62,071 bases of DNA from JAWKHR01 sp041394725. Lineage in GTDB: Bacteria; Acidobacteriota; Vicinamibacteria; Vicinamibacterales; SCN-69-37. How positions within the stretch are numbered: the stretch's first letter is position 1; each line of letters opens with the position of its first letter. The stretch covers positions 1 to 62,071 of the forward strand of contig JAWKHR010000040.1 of NCBI GenBank assembly GCA_041394725.1, read 5' to 3'. Below, piece after piece: positions 47,001-55,214 of this stretch. A program made the position numbers and the translations under genes. The notes beneath the pieces were generated by a model. That model saw only the letters and a list, made by a program, of their open reading frames with translations. It was not told where the DNA came from and made no database searches.

Positions 47001-50000
47001 TGCCGCCGGCGTTGGTGACGGTCACGATCTCGCCGGTGCCGCCAACCGCGCCCGCGCCGCCCATCGTGAACGACAGGGCGCCGGTCGTGGCGCCGCCCGC
47101 GGCGATGCTGAACCCGCCGTTGCCGCCCCCGCCGCCGACGCTCTGCGCCTGCAGCCCAATCGACCGGTCGCCGAACGTGCGGATCGAGGCCAGGCTCGTC
47201 ACGTCCACGGCCTTGCCATCCCCACCGGAGTCTCCACTGCCGCCAAAGGAGACGTTCACGGCGCCCGTCGTGGCGCCCCCGCCGGCCAGGCTGAAGCCGC
47301 CGCTGCCACCGCCGCCGCCCAGGCTCTGCGCGAACAACCCGGCGGCGTCGTGGCCGTGCGTGGTGATGTCGGCTTCGCTGCGCACGAACACGCGATCGGC
47401 GTCGCCGCCCGCGCCGCCGCGTCCGCCGAATCCCATCGTGATGGCCGCCGTGCTCGCGCCGGCCCCGGACACGGTGAATCCGCCGCGCCCTCCACCGCCA
47501 CCGGCGCTCTCGGCGAAGAGGCCGACCGCGCCCGCGCCGTACGTCTTGATCACGCCGAGGCTGGTCACGTCCACGCGACCGGCCACGCCGCCGGCGTCGG
47601 CCGATCCGCCCACCGTCACGCCGACGGCGCCGGTCCCCGCCCCGGCGCCAGCCAGGCTGAACCCGCCATTGCCGCCACCGCCACCGAGGCTCTGGGCGAA
47701 GAGCCCGTGCGCATCCTGCCCGTGCGTCGTGATGCGGCCGTCGCTGACGACGACCACGCGATCGGCGTCGCCGCCCTCGGCGCCCGATCCGCCCATGCTG
47801 AAGCCGACGGCCGCCGTGCCGGCGCCCGCGCCGGTCGCGCTGAAGCCGCCCGCGCCACCACCGCCACCGAGGCTCTGCGCGAAGAGCCCGGTCGCGCCGT
47901 CGCCCCGCGTCGAGAGGTTGCCGCCGTTGGTGACGTCCACGCGCCGGCCGTCACGCCCGTCCGCGCCGGACCCGCCGAAGCTCAGCCCGCCGGCCGCCAC
48001 GCCCGCGCCGCCTGCCGCGACGCTGAAGCCACCGGCACCGCCGCCGCCACCGGCACTCTGCGCGAACAGGCCGTACGCGTCGAGCCCGGTCGTGACGACG
48101 TCGCTCGCGTTGTTCACCGTCACATGCTCGGCGCTGCCGCCGACGCCCGCGGCACCGCCGAGCGACAGCGCGACGCCGCCCACCGCGCCGAAACCGCCGG
48201 CGATGCTGAACCCACCGGTGCCGCCGCCTCCGCCGAGGCTCTGCGCGAAGAGGCCGGCCGATCGCGTGCCGGACGTGCGGATCACGCCGCCGCTCGTCGT
48301 CAGGTCCACCGTCGCGGCGGACCCGCCCTTGCCGCCCTTGCCGCCGAACGACAGGCCCGCCCCGACCCCGTCCGACCCGGCGGCCGAGATGCTCCAGCCA
48401 CCGCTGCCGCCGCCGCCGCCCAGGCTCTGCGCGAACACGCCGTAGGCGTCGTCGCCCGTCGTGGTGACGTCGCCCGTCACGTGCGCGTCCACCGCGCCGC
48501 CGTTGCCGCCATCCGAGGCGGCGCCGCCGAACCCGAGGCTCAGCGATCCGACGAGGCCGCCTGACGCGGCCACACTGAAGCCCCCGGCGCCGCCACCTCC
48601 GCCCACGCTCTGCGCGAACACGCCGTGCGCGTTGTCTCCGCCGGTGGTGAGGCTCCCCGTGCTGTCCACCTTCACGATGCCGCCGTTCCCGCCCTTCCCG
48701 CCGCGGCCACCGATGCCGAGGCTGAAGAACGCGCTGATCGCCACGCTGCCGCCGCCCGTCCCGCCCCCGCCCCCGATGCTCTGTGCCTGCAGGGCGCTCG
48801 CGCCGTCGTCGGTCGTGGACAGCGCGCCGCTGCTCTTGACGGTCACGGTCTCGCTGTAGCCGCCGCCACCAGCGGCGCCGCCGATCGAGACCAGGCTGCC
48901 CGCGAACCCGCCGTTTCCGCCACCGCCGCCGATGCTCTGCGCGAGGATCGCCTGGCCGCGCGACGTGATGCTGGCCTCGTTGGTCACGGTCACGACGTCG
49001 CCGAAGCTCGCGGCGCCAGCGGACCCGCCGATGGTGATGACGCCGCCCGAGAACCCGCCGTCGCCGCCGCCGCCGCCGAGACTCATCGCGACGATGCCGC
49101 GCGCGCCAGTGCCCGTCGCCGTGAGGTCGGCCGTGTTGGTGACGTCCACCTGGTCCGCGCTGCCGCCGGCGCCGCTGCGCCCACCCAGCGCGAAGCCGAC
49201 GCCGACCGCACCTCCGCCGTCGCCGCCGCCTCCGCCCACGCTCTGCGCGAAGATCGAGTCTCCGCCGGTGATGAGGCGTCCGGTGTTGGTGACCGCGACC
49301 TGGCCGCCCCTTCCCCCCGACGATCCCTGCCCGCCGAAGCTCAGCAAGCCGACCGACGTCGAGCCCGACGGCGATTCCCCAAAGCCCTCACCGCCGCCGC
49401 CACCGATGCTCTGCGCGAAGATGCCGCGCGCACCGCGCCCGAAGGTGGTGATCGAGGCGTCGTTCGTCACGCTCACGAGATCGCCATTGCCCGAAGCCCC
49501 GGCGCTGCCGCCGAGCGCGATGAAGCCGGCCGTCCAGTCGCCGCTGCCCCCGCCGCCGCCGATGCTCTGGGCGTAGATACCGTGCGACCGGACGCCGAAC
49601 GTCATGATGTCGCCGCCGGCCAGGTTCGTGACCGTGACCGGCTTGCCGTTGCCACCGCCGCTGCCCGATCCGCCGACGGCCAGCAGGCCACCCGCGGCGC
49701 TGCCGTCACCGCCGCCTCCGCCGGTGCTCCGCGCGTAGATGCCTCGTGAGTAGTTGCCGGTCGTCATCAGCAGGCCACGATTCGTGACCGACACGACGCC
49801 GCCCCGGCCGCCACCCGCACCGCGGCTGCCGAACGCCACCAAGAGGCCGATGCTCGCCCCGGCGTCCCCGCCGCTGCCGCCGATGCTCTGCGCGTAGAGC
49901 GCGTTCGAGCGATGGCCGGCGGTGACGACGGCGCCGCTGTTGTCGATCGTGACCGCGCCACCATTGCCGCCGCCGCTCGCGCCGCCGCCGAAGCTCACGA

Positions 50001-50856
50001 GCCCGGCACCGGCGCCGCCGCTGCCGCCCGCAAAGCCGCCGATGCTCTGCGCCAGGATCCCGGATGCGGTCGCCCCGGTCGTGGTGATCGTTCCGGTGCT
50101 GGCCACGACGACGGTCCCCCCATCCCCCGTCCCGCTGCCGGCGCCGCCGTTGCCGACGAACAGGCCGCCGCCGTCTCCGCCGTCGCCGCCGTTGCCGCCG
50201 TAGCTCTGGGCGAGAATTCCGTAGGCCCGACTACCAGTGGTGGTGATGGCGCTGCCGGCCGTGACCGTCACCAGGCCGCCCGACCCGCCCGCGCCGCCTT
50301 TGCCGCCCTCGCCCGCGATGACGCCGACCCCGTTGCCGCCATCGCCGCCGTTGCCGCCACGGCTGCGGGCGAAGACGCCGACCGCGCCGGTCCCCGTGGT
50401 GACGATGCCGCCACCGGCGGCCGACGTGGTCAGGCCGATCTCGCCCCCCGCGCCGCCGCGTCCGCCGTCGCCGCCCGCGGCGTCGAAGTCCGTGAGGTTG
50501 TTGTCGCCGCCGTCTCCGCCCCGCCCGCCGGTGCTGAGCGCGCTGAAACCCGCTTCACCCGTCTCGAAGATCCGGAACGGACCGAAGGTCACCGTCCGGA
50601 AGACACCCGCCGGCGTCTTCCCTGGCGCGCCGTCGGTCGCGTCCACGAAGAGGTCGATGTCGAGGTCGTCGATCGAGATCGTGATGAGCTTCGAGTTGTC
50701 GCCCCGCGCGCCGGCCGCGCCGGTCACGGGCGTGACGTGGATCCCGGCGAAGAGGTCGGACGTGAGCACCTGGGCTCCCGCCGGCGAGGCGAAGCCCACG
50801 GCCAGCAGGGCGGCGACCAGCCGAACGAGCCCGCGAATCCGGGGTGTCGAAGCCAT
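41098..50856 (-). CDS. Giant glycine-rich autotransporter
   Basis: 3252 residues from the ATG at 50854-50856. The signal peptide ends near SPAGAQ. Residues about 110-2150 are a repetitive passenger: units of about 60 residues, each centred on the phrase AQS(I/V/L/A)GGGGG; I count about 33 copies, with variations such as AESAGG or AMSLGG, separated by strands like VTVTNTGxITTxGxxAxGI. Residues about 2560-2760 contain autotransporter-associated strand repeats (TGANAYSGGTTVTAG, GGPNTYSGGTLVAGG). A final barrel of about 285 residues ends in GSLGIGRRW with a terminal aromatic, as for type V secretion. The passenger is likely a long beta-helix exposed at the cell surface, for adhesion or aggregation. 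No protease motif is seen. The repeats are prone to slippage, so length may vary. Confidence 0.93.
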   Translation of the reverse strand: MASTPRIRGLVRLVAALLAVGFASPAGAQVLTSDLFAGIHVTPVTGAAGARGDNSKLITISIDDLDIDLFVDATDGAPGKTPAGVFRTVTFGPFRIFETGEAGFSALSTGGRGGDGGDNNLTDFDAAGGDGGRGGAGGEIGLTTSAAGGGIVTTGTGAVGVFARSRGGNGGDGGNGVGVIAGEGGKGGAGGSGGLVTVTAGSAITTTGSRAYGILAQSYGGNGGDGGDGGGLFVGNGGAGSGTGDGGTVVVASTGTITTTGATASGILAQSIGGFAGGSGGAGAGLVSFGGGASGGGNGGAVTIDNSGAVVTAGHRSNALYAQSIGGSGGDAGASIGLLVAFGSRGAGGGRGGVVSVTNRGLLMTTGNYSRGIYARSTGGGGGDGSAAGGLLAVGGSGSGGGNGKPVTVTNLAGGDIMTFGVRSHGIYAQSIGGGGGSGDWTAGFIALGGSAGASGNGDLVSVTNDASITTFGRGARGIFAQSIGGGGGEGFGESPSGSTSVGLLSFGGQGSSGGRGGQVAVTNTGRLITGGDSIFAQSVGGGGGDGGGAVGVGFALGGRSGAGGSADQVDVTNTADLTATGTGARGIVAMSLGGGGGDGGFSGGVITIGGSAGAASFGDVVTVTNEASITSRGQAILAQSIGGGGGNGGFAGSLVSIGGAAGGGGYSETVTVKSSGALSTTDDGASALQAQSIGGGGGTGGGSVAISAFFSLGIGGRGGKGGNGGIVKVDSTGSLTTGGDNAHGVFAQSVGGGGGAGGFSVAASGGLVGSLSLGFGGAASDGGNGGAVDAHVTGDVTTTGDDAYGVFAQSLGGGGGSGGWSISAAGSDGVGAGLSFGGKGGKGGSAATVDLTTSGGVIRTSGTRSAGLFAQSLGGGGGTGGFSIAGGFGAVGGVALSLGGAAGVGGSAEHVTVNNASDVVTTGLDAYGLFAQSAGGGGGAGGFSVAAGGAGVAAGGLSFGGSGADGRDGRRVDVTNGGNLSTRGDGATGLFAQSLGGGGGAGGFSATGAGAGTAAVGFSMGGSGAEGGDADRVVVVSDGRITTHGQDAHGLFAQSLGGGGGNGGFSLAGAGAGTGAVGVTVGGSADAGGVAGRVDVTSLGVIKTYGAGAVGLFAESAGGGGGRGGFTVSGAGASTAAITMGFGGRGGAGGDADRVFVRSEADITTHGHDAAGLFAQSLGGGGGSGGFSLAGGGATTGAVNVSFGGSGDSGGDGKAVDVTSLASIRTFGDRSIGLQAQSVGGGGGNGGFSIAAGGATTGALSFTMGGAGAVGGTGEIVTVTNAGGITTSGNQAYGLLAQSLGGGGGQGGFGVAGTIAFGTAALTGAVGGRGGAGGSAEAVHVNNTAAVSTAGADAHGLFVQSIGGGGGAGGFSGALSIGAGATVDASVAVGGTGGVAGDGRAVTLVNAGAVTTAGAAASGLYAQSVGGGGGDGGGSLALSFGAAPKSGNASVAIGGAGADTAGTGGTVTIVNDGRIVTGAPRSNGILAQSVGGGGGEGGFAVSGAIGTGPGATNLSVAVGGAGGAGGGAGVVTVTNSADVTVLGGSASGIRAESLGGGGGDGGLAVSAALATTFARSGGFSVGGFGGDGSAGGNVTVTNTGTIDVRQDVSEAQVQAALLGAVEAFGGPLPIALYGDTIGNLIDRLYSKSPAYGIQAQSVGGGGGNGGLSVAMGTGLGGPADTGTYTISGALGGFGGKGNVAGDVLVTNGGAIITRDDDSHAIYAQSVGGGGGTGGAAFTTSLAANGATRGRTVNGSLSIGGSGGEGNTGGRSDVVNAGALVTFGDRADGIRSQSIGGGGGSGGSARSVNLIGGGGKVPFWPADKNWKAQISVGGTGGMANDADDATVTNVGAITTFGTQSRGILAQSIGGGGGDGGDGIKDTGIGIIDLALAAEAIPTVGAVGMAREWTFAVGGNAGASGNGKAVTVINGGAITTFGAQADAILAQSVGGGGGIAEAYAKSSGAGGGAEAGFTGKIAIGGAGGAAGDGALVRVENSAALHTSGRAAYGIFAQSVGGGGGAAGAIKRLENPTSLGPAFNAGLGLDFAREGGSGGDGGDVVVTNSGTILTENHGAFGIYAQSAGGGGGQVGRVGLLADLTGSEFFMGSVGGAGSAGNVTVTHSGTIMTTGDNAHGIVAQSAGGLGDAGIVTVNITGDVFAIGTNAAGIVVNGHGGDWDGFLTVNVTGATVLGGHRDPNAFATFDVAGVTFAEGGSNALYNSGTVGTVDGVRGRAVSGTTGNDRIANLGWLIGSVDLGGGQNSLSNLAGGWFDSGETIALGAGNTFFNAGTLSIAGAGRFGRTALIGDLAHAGAPRLIMDVGAAGQADAFDISGRVLPGTRGQVDVNLIGAATAPATWRLATATGGGLVDGAFGLGTLFGAVPIGRTFTLVNTETAMDLRLVESSGTFVFGGAADAYWSSPFVSGVSNWTRTAGGSDYVYGTPGAASSVVIGNGATSALGADFAIAGLTFADAGGAVAPGGVLTLGAGGISVQAGAAGGIVGAAITLGADQTWTNDGGVLQVSGSAISGTDRTLTIDGSGQTLIAAPIETGGGALIKSGTGTLFLTGANAYSGGTTVTAGAVVGDGTSLQGAIRNDAVVAFDQAAAGRYAGVMSGTGTLVKTGAGELTLGGPNTYSGGTLVAGGTLRGSTRSVQGDVQVDSALMFDQADAGEFGGNLFGTGALTFQGGGRFTLSGISGQFGGRTRVADGALLVDGSLGGLIDVQRGARLGGTGFVGTTTVRSGAALAPGASIGTLRVMGDLTFESGSRFVVETSADGTSDAAVASGTVTLGGTMQVEAGEGEDYAPITQYQVIGAGYVSGTFGAVTSNASFLAPSLEYGTNLLVLTLRRTDITFDLPELPGGAAAAGDALSALVPTADGPMAEVINHVYGLSDADAAHALQSMSGLQYQHVATSSIEAARQFLDISFSRLGQPLSGAPASASSSSGRPRPALAFDRRSLTGGAASAFVGPAWSAVEAGPGVWARGIGGRTRLAGGASGPAARVPTSGLVLGVDGHLGRRLTAGVSGGRMTPHVIEDGGMGDTRATAWMGSAYARVAAGRSRLDVAFGAGRQDYETRREVTDGVAIASARSAYRGRTVNGRLEYGLRLPAVAGLSFEGVTGVEVLRQSFDGITEAGAGVLDLALVDRRIDSTRSTAGVRAERTTTFAGGSRLIVEGRAAWLHEFTARPDLAVRFTGDDVTDGFRTAPASVSRDGAVFGLSVYGDWRGGLRLFADVTFDAGGAAHGVIGSLGIGRRW

Positions 50857-51004
50857 GGCAACGGTCCCTTCCGGCTCGCCGGCGCCGGGCGGCCGCGGCC
50901 GCTGCCCTGGCACTCCCGGGAGCCCTCAGGCCGACATGCGAAAACCCCGGCGGGAACGCGCAACGTCGCCGGCCACGGGCGCGAAATCGGGGTATCGTGT
51001 GCGC

Positions 51005-51874
51005 ATGCGCGCACACCCCCTCGTGCTGACCTGTCTGGTCCTCGCGGTGGGCTGCGGCCGAGCCCCCGCGCCGGCGGCCCCGGCGGACGCCAACGCCGCG
51101 CCGGCGCCCGCGACCGCCGAGGAGACCGGATTCCCGCCCGTCCCGCCGGTGACGCTCGAGGTCGGAGCCCACACGGACGAGGAGGTGGACGCGCTCATCG
51201 CCAGCCTGCAGCGTCTCGTCTCGGGTCTGGACGCCCCCGAGACATGGGCGAAGGACGCGAGCCTCCACTTCTGGCGCCTGCAGAACCGGATCGAGCGCAA
51301 GACGCTCACCGACCCGCAGGCCGCGCGCGTGGCGACGGCGATACGCGCCATGGCCGAGGCACATCCGGCCGACCGCGACTACCTCGAACACCGCGCGTGG
51401 ATGGCCGAACACATTGGCGTCGGGCGGGTCGCGCCGGACATCCAGGGAACGGATCTCGATGGCGCGGCCTTCACGCTCGGCGAGACGCGCGGCAAGGTCA
51501 CCGTGCTCGTCTTCACGGGCGAGTGGTGCGGCCCGTGCCGCAGCGAGTATCCGTACCAGCGGCTGCTGCTCGAACTCTACGCGGATCGCCCGTTCGCGCT
51601 CGTCGGCGTGAACAGCGACCCGAAACTCGAGACCGCGAAGCAGGGCAAGATCGACAGCCGGCTGCCCTACCGGTCCTGGTGGGACGGCAACCAGGAAGAG
51701 AACACCAGGGGTCCGATTGCGACCGCGTGGGGCGTGACCGGATGGCCGACGATCTACATCCTCGACGCGAAGGGCGTGATCCGGTTCGCCGGCATGCGCC
51801 ACGAGGACACGCTGAAGGCGGTCTCGCAGCTCATGCAGGAACTCCCGCGCGAGACGACCAGCGGCTCCTCCTGA
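51005..51874 (+). CDS. Thioredoxin-like lipoprotein (TlpA/AhpC-TSA type)
   Basis: 289 residues from the ATG at 51005. The lipobox LAVGC (Cys17) suggests outer-membrane or periplasmic anchoring. A helical N-terminal domain (residues 50-130) precedes the thioredoxin domain: GRVAPDIQGTDLDGAAFTLGETRGKVTVLVFTGEWCGPC with the redox pair Cys175/Cys178, and the cis-proline WPTIYIL. The likely role is thiol-disulfide exchange in the periplasm, possibly with cytochrome c maturation, though its gene is far from ccm here. It is divergent from the autotransporter. Confidence 0.9.
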   Translation: MRAHPLVLTCLVLAVGCGRAPAPAAPADANAAPAPATAEETGFPPVPPVTLEVGAHTDEEVDALIASLQRLVSGLDAPETWAKDASLHFWRLQNRIERKTLTDPQAARVATAIRAMAEAHPADRDYLEHRAWMAEHIGVGRVAPDIQGTDLDGAAFTLGETRGKVTVLVFTGEWCGPCRSEYPYQRLLLELYADRPFALVGVNSDPKLETAKQGKIDSRLPYRSWWDGNQEENTRGPIATAWGVTGWPTIYILDAKGVIRFAGMRHEDTLKAVSQLMQELPRETTSGSS

Positions 51875-51885
51875 CGCCGCCGGAC

Positions 51886-52314
51886 TCAGGCGGCCTTCGC
51901 GAGCGCGCGGACGGCCTGGACCATCGACATCAGGCCCAGTCCCTTCCCCATCGAGATGTTCTGCCGGAAGATCTGCTCGACGATGTCGGGGGTGATGGTG
52001 GCGATCTCCGCCGGCGGCAGCCCCGACAGCGTGCGGTCGAGAATCGCCGCCATCGCCTTCGCCGAGACCCCCGACGGGTTCTCCACCGCGAAGTAGAGCT
52101 TCAGCGTCCCGTCCGGCTGCCGGCGCGCCCAGGCGTAGGCCTCCGACTCGCACTGCGGCACCAGGTGCCGCGCGTCGAACGGCCGCGTGGCGACCTCCGG
52201 CGGCACCTCACGGAACAGGTCGGCGTAGCTCAACAGCAGGTTCGTCCGGTCGGCCGGATCGCTGAAGGCCGCGAAGGTGTCGAGGACGTCCTGGAGCGGT
52301 GCGGGCACGCCCAT
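51886..52314 (-). CDS. sufE: SufE-like sulfur acceptor
   Basis: 142 residues. The SufE fold is clear: PLQDVLDTFAAFSDPADRTNLLLSYADLF, then VPQCESEAYAWA with the sulfur-accepting Cys55, and the C-terminal IVEQIFRQNISMGKGLGLMSMVQAVRAL. SufE receives persulfide sulfur from a SufS desulfurase and passes it to SufBCD. No suf genes are close; the rhodanese encoded 7 bases upstream on the same strand suggests that it may take sulfur from that enzyme instead or also. Confidence 0.92.
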   Translation of the reverse strand: MGVPAPLQDVLDTFAAFSDPADRTNLLLSYADLFREVPPEVATRPFDARHLVPQCESEAYAWARRQPDGTLKLYFAVENPSGVSAKAMAAILDRTLSGLPPAEIATITPDIVEQIFRQNISMGKGLGLMSMVQAVRALAKAA

Positions 52315-52321
52315 GGCGCGC

Positions 52322-53185
52322 CTACTTCTCGATCGGCACGCCGACCGCGTTGCCGTACTCGGTCCACGAGCCGTCGTAGTTCTTGACGTTCCGGAAGCCC
52401 AGCAGGTACTTGAGCGCGAACCAGGTGTGGCTGCTGCGCTCGCCGATCCGGCAGTAGGCGACGGTCGGCTTGTCCGCCTTCAGCCGGTTCGCCTTCAGGT
52501 ACAGCTCCCGCAGCTCCGCGGCGGTCTTGAACGTGCCGTCCTCGGGATTGATCGCGCGCGCCCACGGGATGCTCTTCGCGCCGGGGATGTGGCCACCCCG
52601 CAGCGCGCCTTCGTTCGGGTAGTCGGGCATGTGCAGGCGGGTCCCTGCGTACTCCTCCGGACTCCGCACGTCCACCAGCTGCCCCTTCGCCTTGACGTGG
52701 GCCAGCACCTGCTTCAGGAACACGCGCACGGGTGCGTCCTTCCGCTCGTTCGCCCGGTATCGGGTAGCGGCATACGACGGCACCTCGCGCGTCATCGGAC
52801 GGCCTTCCTTCTCCCACTTGAGCCGCCCGCCGTCCATGATCTTCGCGTTCGCGTGCCCGAACAGCTGGAACACCCAGAACGCATAGCACGCCCACCAGTT
52901 GTTCTTGTCGCCGTAGAAGACGACGGTCGTCTTCGGCGTCACGCCGATGCGCGACATCAGCCGCTCGAAGTCGCGTTTCGACAGGTAGTCTCGCCGCACC
53001 TGGTCGTTCAGGTCGGCGGTCCAGTCCACCTGCACCGCGCCCGGCACGTGCCCGGAGGGGTACAGCAGCGTGTCTTCGTTCGACTCCACGATGCGGACGG
53101 ACGGATCGGACAGGTGGGCATCCACCCATTCGGTGGACACGAGGACGTCGGGATGGGCGTAGCCGCGCTCGGCGATCTCAGACAT
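52322..53185 (-). CDS. Thiosulfate sulfurtransferase (two-domain rhodanese)
   Basis: 287 residues. The first rhodanese domain (VSTEWVDAHLSDPSVRIVE, YPSGHVPGAV) is inactive: its active position is changed to FYGDKNNWWACYAF. The second (LVDVRSPEEYAG, GGHIPGAKSIPWARA) has the active loop YCRIGERSSHTW with Cys245. The loop CRIGERS is characteristic of the actinobacterial and mitochondrial-type thiosulfate sulfurtransferase. It starts with an 8-base overlap of the tiny PEP-CTERM-like gene and is followed closely by sufE, making a sulfur-transfer operon. Confidence 0.94.
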   Translation of the reverse strand: MSEIAERGYAHPDVLVSTEWVDAHLSDPSVRIVESNEDTLLYPSGHVPGAVQVDWTADLNDQVRRDYLSKRDFERLMSRIGVTPKTTVVFYGDKNNWWACYAFWVFQLFGHANAKIMDGGRLKWEKEGRPMTREVPSYAATRYRANERKDAPVRVFLKQVLAHVKAKGQLVDVRSPEEYAGTRLHMPDYPNEGALRGGHIPGAKSIPWARAINPEDGTFKTAAELRELYLKANRLKADKPTVAYCRIGERSSHTWFALKYLLGFRNVKNYDGSWTEYGNAVGVPIEK

Positions 53186-53384
53186 GCCCTCGATTATATG
53201 GTCCGATCGTCGCCGCGATGCGTCCGGGCGCCGCCCGGCGCCGCCGGATCGCCCGCACCGCGCCGACGAGGCCGCCCCCGAGCAGCAGCATCGACGACGA
53301 CTCCGGCACCAGCGTCCGGAAGGGCGGCGCGGCGAGCGCCAGGACCACGGCCAGGCCGAACGCCGCGGGCAGCAGCGGCTTCAT
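53178..53384 (-). CDS. Tiny PEP-CTERM-like protein
   Basis: 68 residues: a hydrophobic N-terminal signal (MKPLLPAAFGLAVVLALAAP), only a few residues of mature protein, then LVPESSSMLLLGGGLVGAVRAIRRRR, which matches the PEP-CTERM sorting signal (Val-Pro-Glu, TM helix, Arg cluster), with serine in place of the last proline. GGGGAGG stands 6 bases before the ATG. There is essentially no cargo between signal and sorting tag. It overlaps the rhodanese start by 8 bases. Exosortase is not encoded in this window. Confidence 0.65.
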   Translation of the reverse strand: MKPLLPAAFGLAVVLALAAPPFRTLVPESSSMLLLGGGLVGAVRAIRRRRAAPGRIAATIGPYNRGHV

Positions 53385-53530
53385 GGAGACCTCCCCGGGC
53401 GCCTCACGCGCCCGTCCTGTCCCACTGGTGACGCCGCCGACACGAACGTGTCACACGCCCGCCCTAACTTTCCGTCCTCGGGTGCCGTCTACTCCTGTGG
53501 GCGCGATGGACGCGCCGTTCGAGGTCAGCC

Positions 53531-53644
53531 ATGACGCACCTGATTCGCCGACTCACCCGCAGTGACTGGAGTTTTTCGAACACCGCCGAGCGCGCGACCG
53601 CCGTGCTCCTCGGTCTCGTCCTGGTCCTCTCCGTCTTCGCCTGA
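53531..53644 (+). CDS. Possible 37-residue membrane protein
   Basis: ATG with GAGGT 5 bases upstream. The product has a basic N-terminus (THLIRRLTRSDWSF) and one predicted TM helix (ATAVLLGLVLVLSVFA) up to the stop. It lies in the gap between the PEP-CTERM-like gene and MATE. Nothing else supports it, and it could be a chance frame. Confidence 0.4.
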   Translation: MTHLIRRLTRSDWSFSNTAERATAVLLGLVLVLSVFA

Positions 53645-53713
53645 GCGGCGGCGGTCGATCCCGCCGCCGGACGGTCCGCCGCGCGCGATAGTATGTAGCG
53701 CGAGGCGAGCCCC

Positions 53714-55125
53714 CTGTCCGCAGCATCCCCACGAACCCAGCGCGCCTTCGACCGGACGATCATCGACGGGGCGCTTCCCCGAGCCGTCTGGAAGCTGGCG
53801 TGGCCGACGATGCTCCAGAACGTCGTCGGCGGCCTCCAGGGCATCGTCGACCACGCGATGGTCGGCCACTACGTCGGCCTGACCGCCAACGCGGCGATCG
53901 GCGTCAGCCTCCAGGTCTTCATCCTGGTGATCGTCTTCATCGCGTCGGTGTTCTCCGGCATGGGTGTGCTGGTCGCGCGCTTCACCGGCGCCGGCGACGC
54001 CGAGAACGTCAACCGCACGGTCTACCAGGCCTTCCTCACCGCGATCTTCATGGGCGTCGGCATCCTGGCACCCGTGGGCTACCTGCTGGCGCCCTGGCTC
54101 CTCGACCTCGTCAACGCCGCGCCGGAGGTGCAGCGCGAGGCGCTGCCGTACCTGCGGATCATGTTCGTGTTCAGCATCGGCATGCTGACGTTCTTCATGA
54201 TGAGCGGCGCCCTGCGTGCCGCCGGCGACGCGCGGACCCCGCTGCGCCTCGGCGTCCTGATGACGATCGCCAACATCGTCCTCAACGTCATCCTGATCGG
54301 CGGCCTGGGGCCCGTGCCCGCGCTCGGCACGGCCGGCGCGGCCATGGGCACCGCCATCGCCAGCGGCCTGACCGGTGTCGCGTTTCTCTGGCTGCTCTTC
54401 TCCGGGCGGCTCGTGATTCGCTTCGACCGCCACATGTCGTTTCGTCCCGACTGGCCCGTCATCCGGGAACTGTTCCGGTTCGGCCTGCCGACCGGCGTCC
54501 AGGGCATCGCGATGAACGTCGCCGGCGTCATGCTGCTCCGGTTCATCGGCTCGCTCGAACACAGCGCCGAGGCCCAGGCGGCCTATGCGGTGGGCTATAC
54601 CGAACTGTTCTCGCTGATCACCTGGACGTCGGTCGGCCCGGATGAGCGCGACCGCCGCGGTGGCGGGCCAGAACCGGCGTGGAGCCGGACCGCAGCGCAG
54701 GTCGGCCTCCGTGGCCGCGGCGATTGGCGTCGGCGTGGCGGTCGTCGTCGGCACCGCGTTCCTGGTCATCCCGCGACCGCTCCTGGGCATCTTCGCGCTG
54801 ACCGAGGGGGTCGGCTTCGAGCTGGGCCGCCAGCTGCTGGCGGACCGGCGTCTCCGGCCTGTTCATCACCGTGGCGCTGACCTTCACCGGCGGGCTCCAG
54901 GGCACCGGCGACACCCGGAGCCCGCTGTACATCTCCATCGTGTCGCAGGTCGTCCTCCCCGTTGGACTCTGCTTCTTCCTCCAGTCCACCCGCGGCCTTC
55001 AGCCCGCTGACATCTGGCTGGCCATCGTGCTCGGACACGCCACGCGGGCGATCCTCAGCGTGGCGCGGTTCCGCCAGGGCAAGTGGCGGCACATCGCCAT
55101 CAACGTCTCGACCGTGCGATCGTAG
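53714..55125 (+). pseudogene. MATE-family efflux transporter with two frameshifts
   Basis: Three frames make one MATE protein. Frame 1 holds LPRAVWKLAWPTMLQNVVGGLQGIVDHAMVGH and runs to TWTSVG near 54635. An extra base in GGCCCGG (54635-54641) moves to frame 2, MSATAAVAGQN and the next helix. A second extra base between 54838 and 54852 moves to frame 3, GLFITVALTFTGGLQGTGDTRSP and the last helices, ending at 55125. Restored it would be about 470 residues with 12 TM helices. MATE proteins export drugs or metabolites by H+ or Na+ antiport. No ATG or GTG opens frame 1 before helix 1; a CTG at 53714 with GAGG upstream is the only candidate, and an in-frame stop lies at 53696. TATGTAGC at 53692 resembles the PadR1 site. 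Confidence 0.85.
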
Positions 55126-55214
55126 GCACCCGCCGACACAATCCGTACCTCGGCCGGACCCAGCCGGTGGCCGGGATTCCGTCACACCTGTCTGCGGGCT
55201 GACAGCCTCGGCTC

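Noticed and set aside
41137..48564. Very long open frames on the plus strand (1448 and 955 residues) opposite the autotransporter
   Set aside because: They are the complement of Gly-rich repeats; the products are Arg/Ala/His-rich, without domains, and the autotransporter on the other strand has signal peptide, repeats and barrel.
41098..50856. Mycobacterial PE_PGRS-type protein
   Set aside because: The Gly-rich texture is similar, but there is no PE domain, and a C-terminal barrel and strand repeats show type V secretion.
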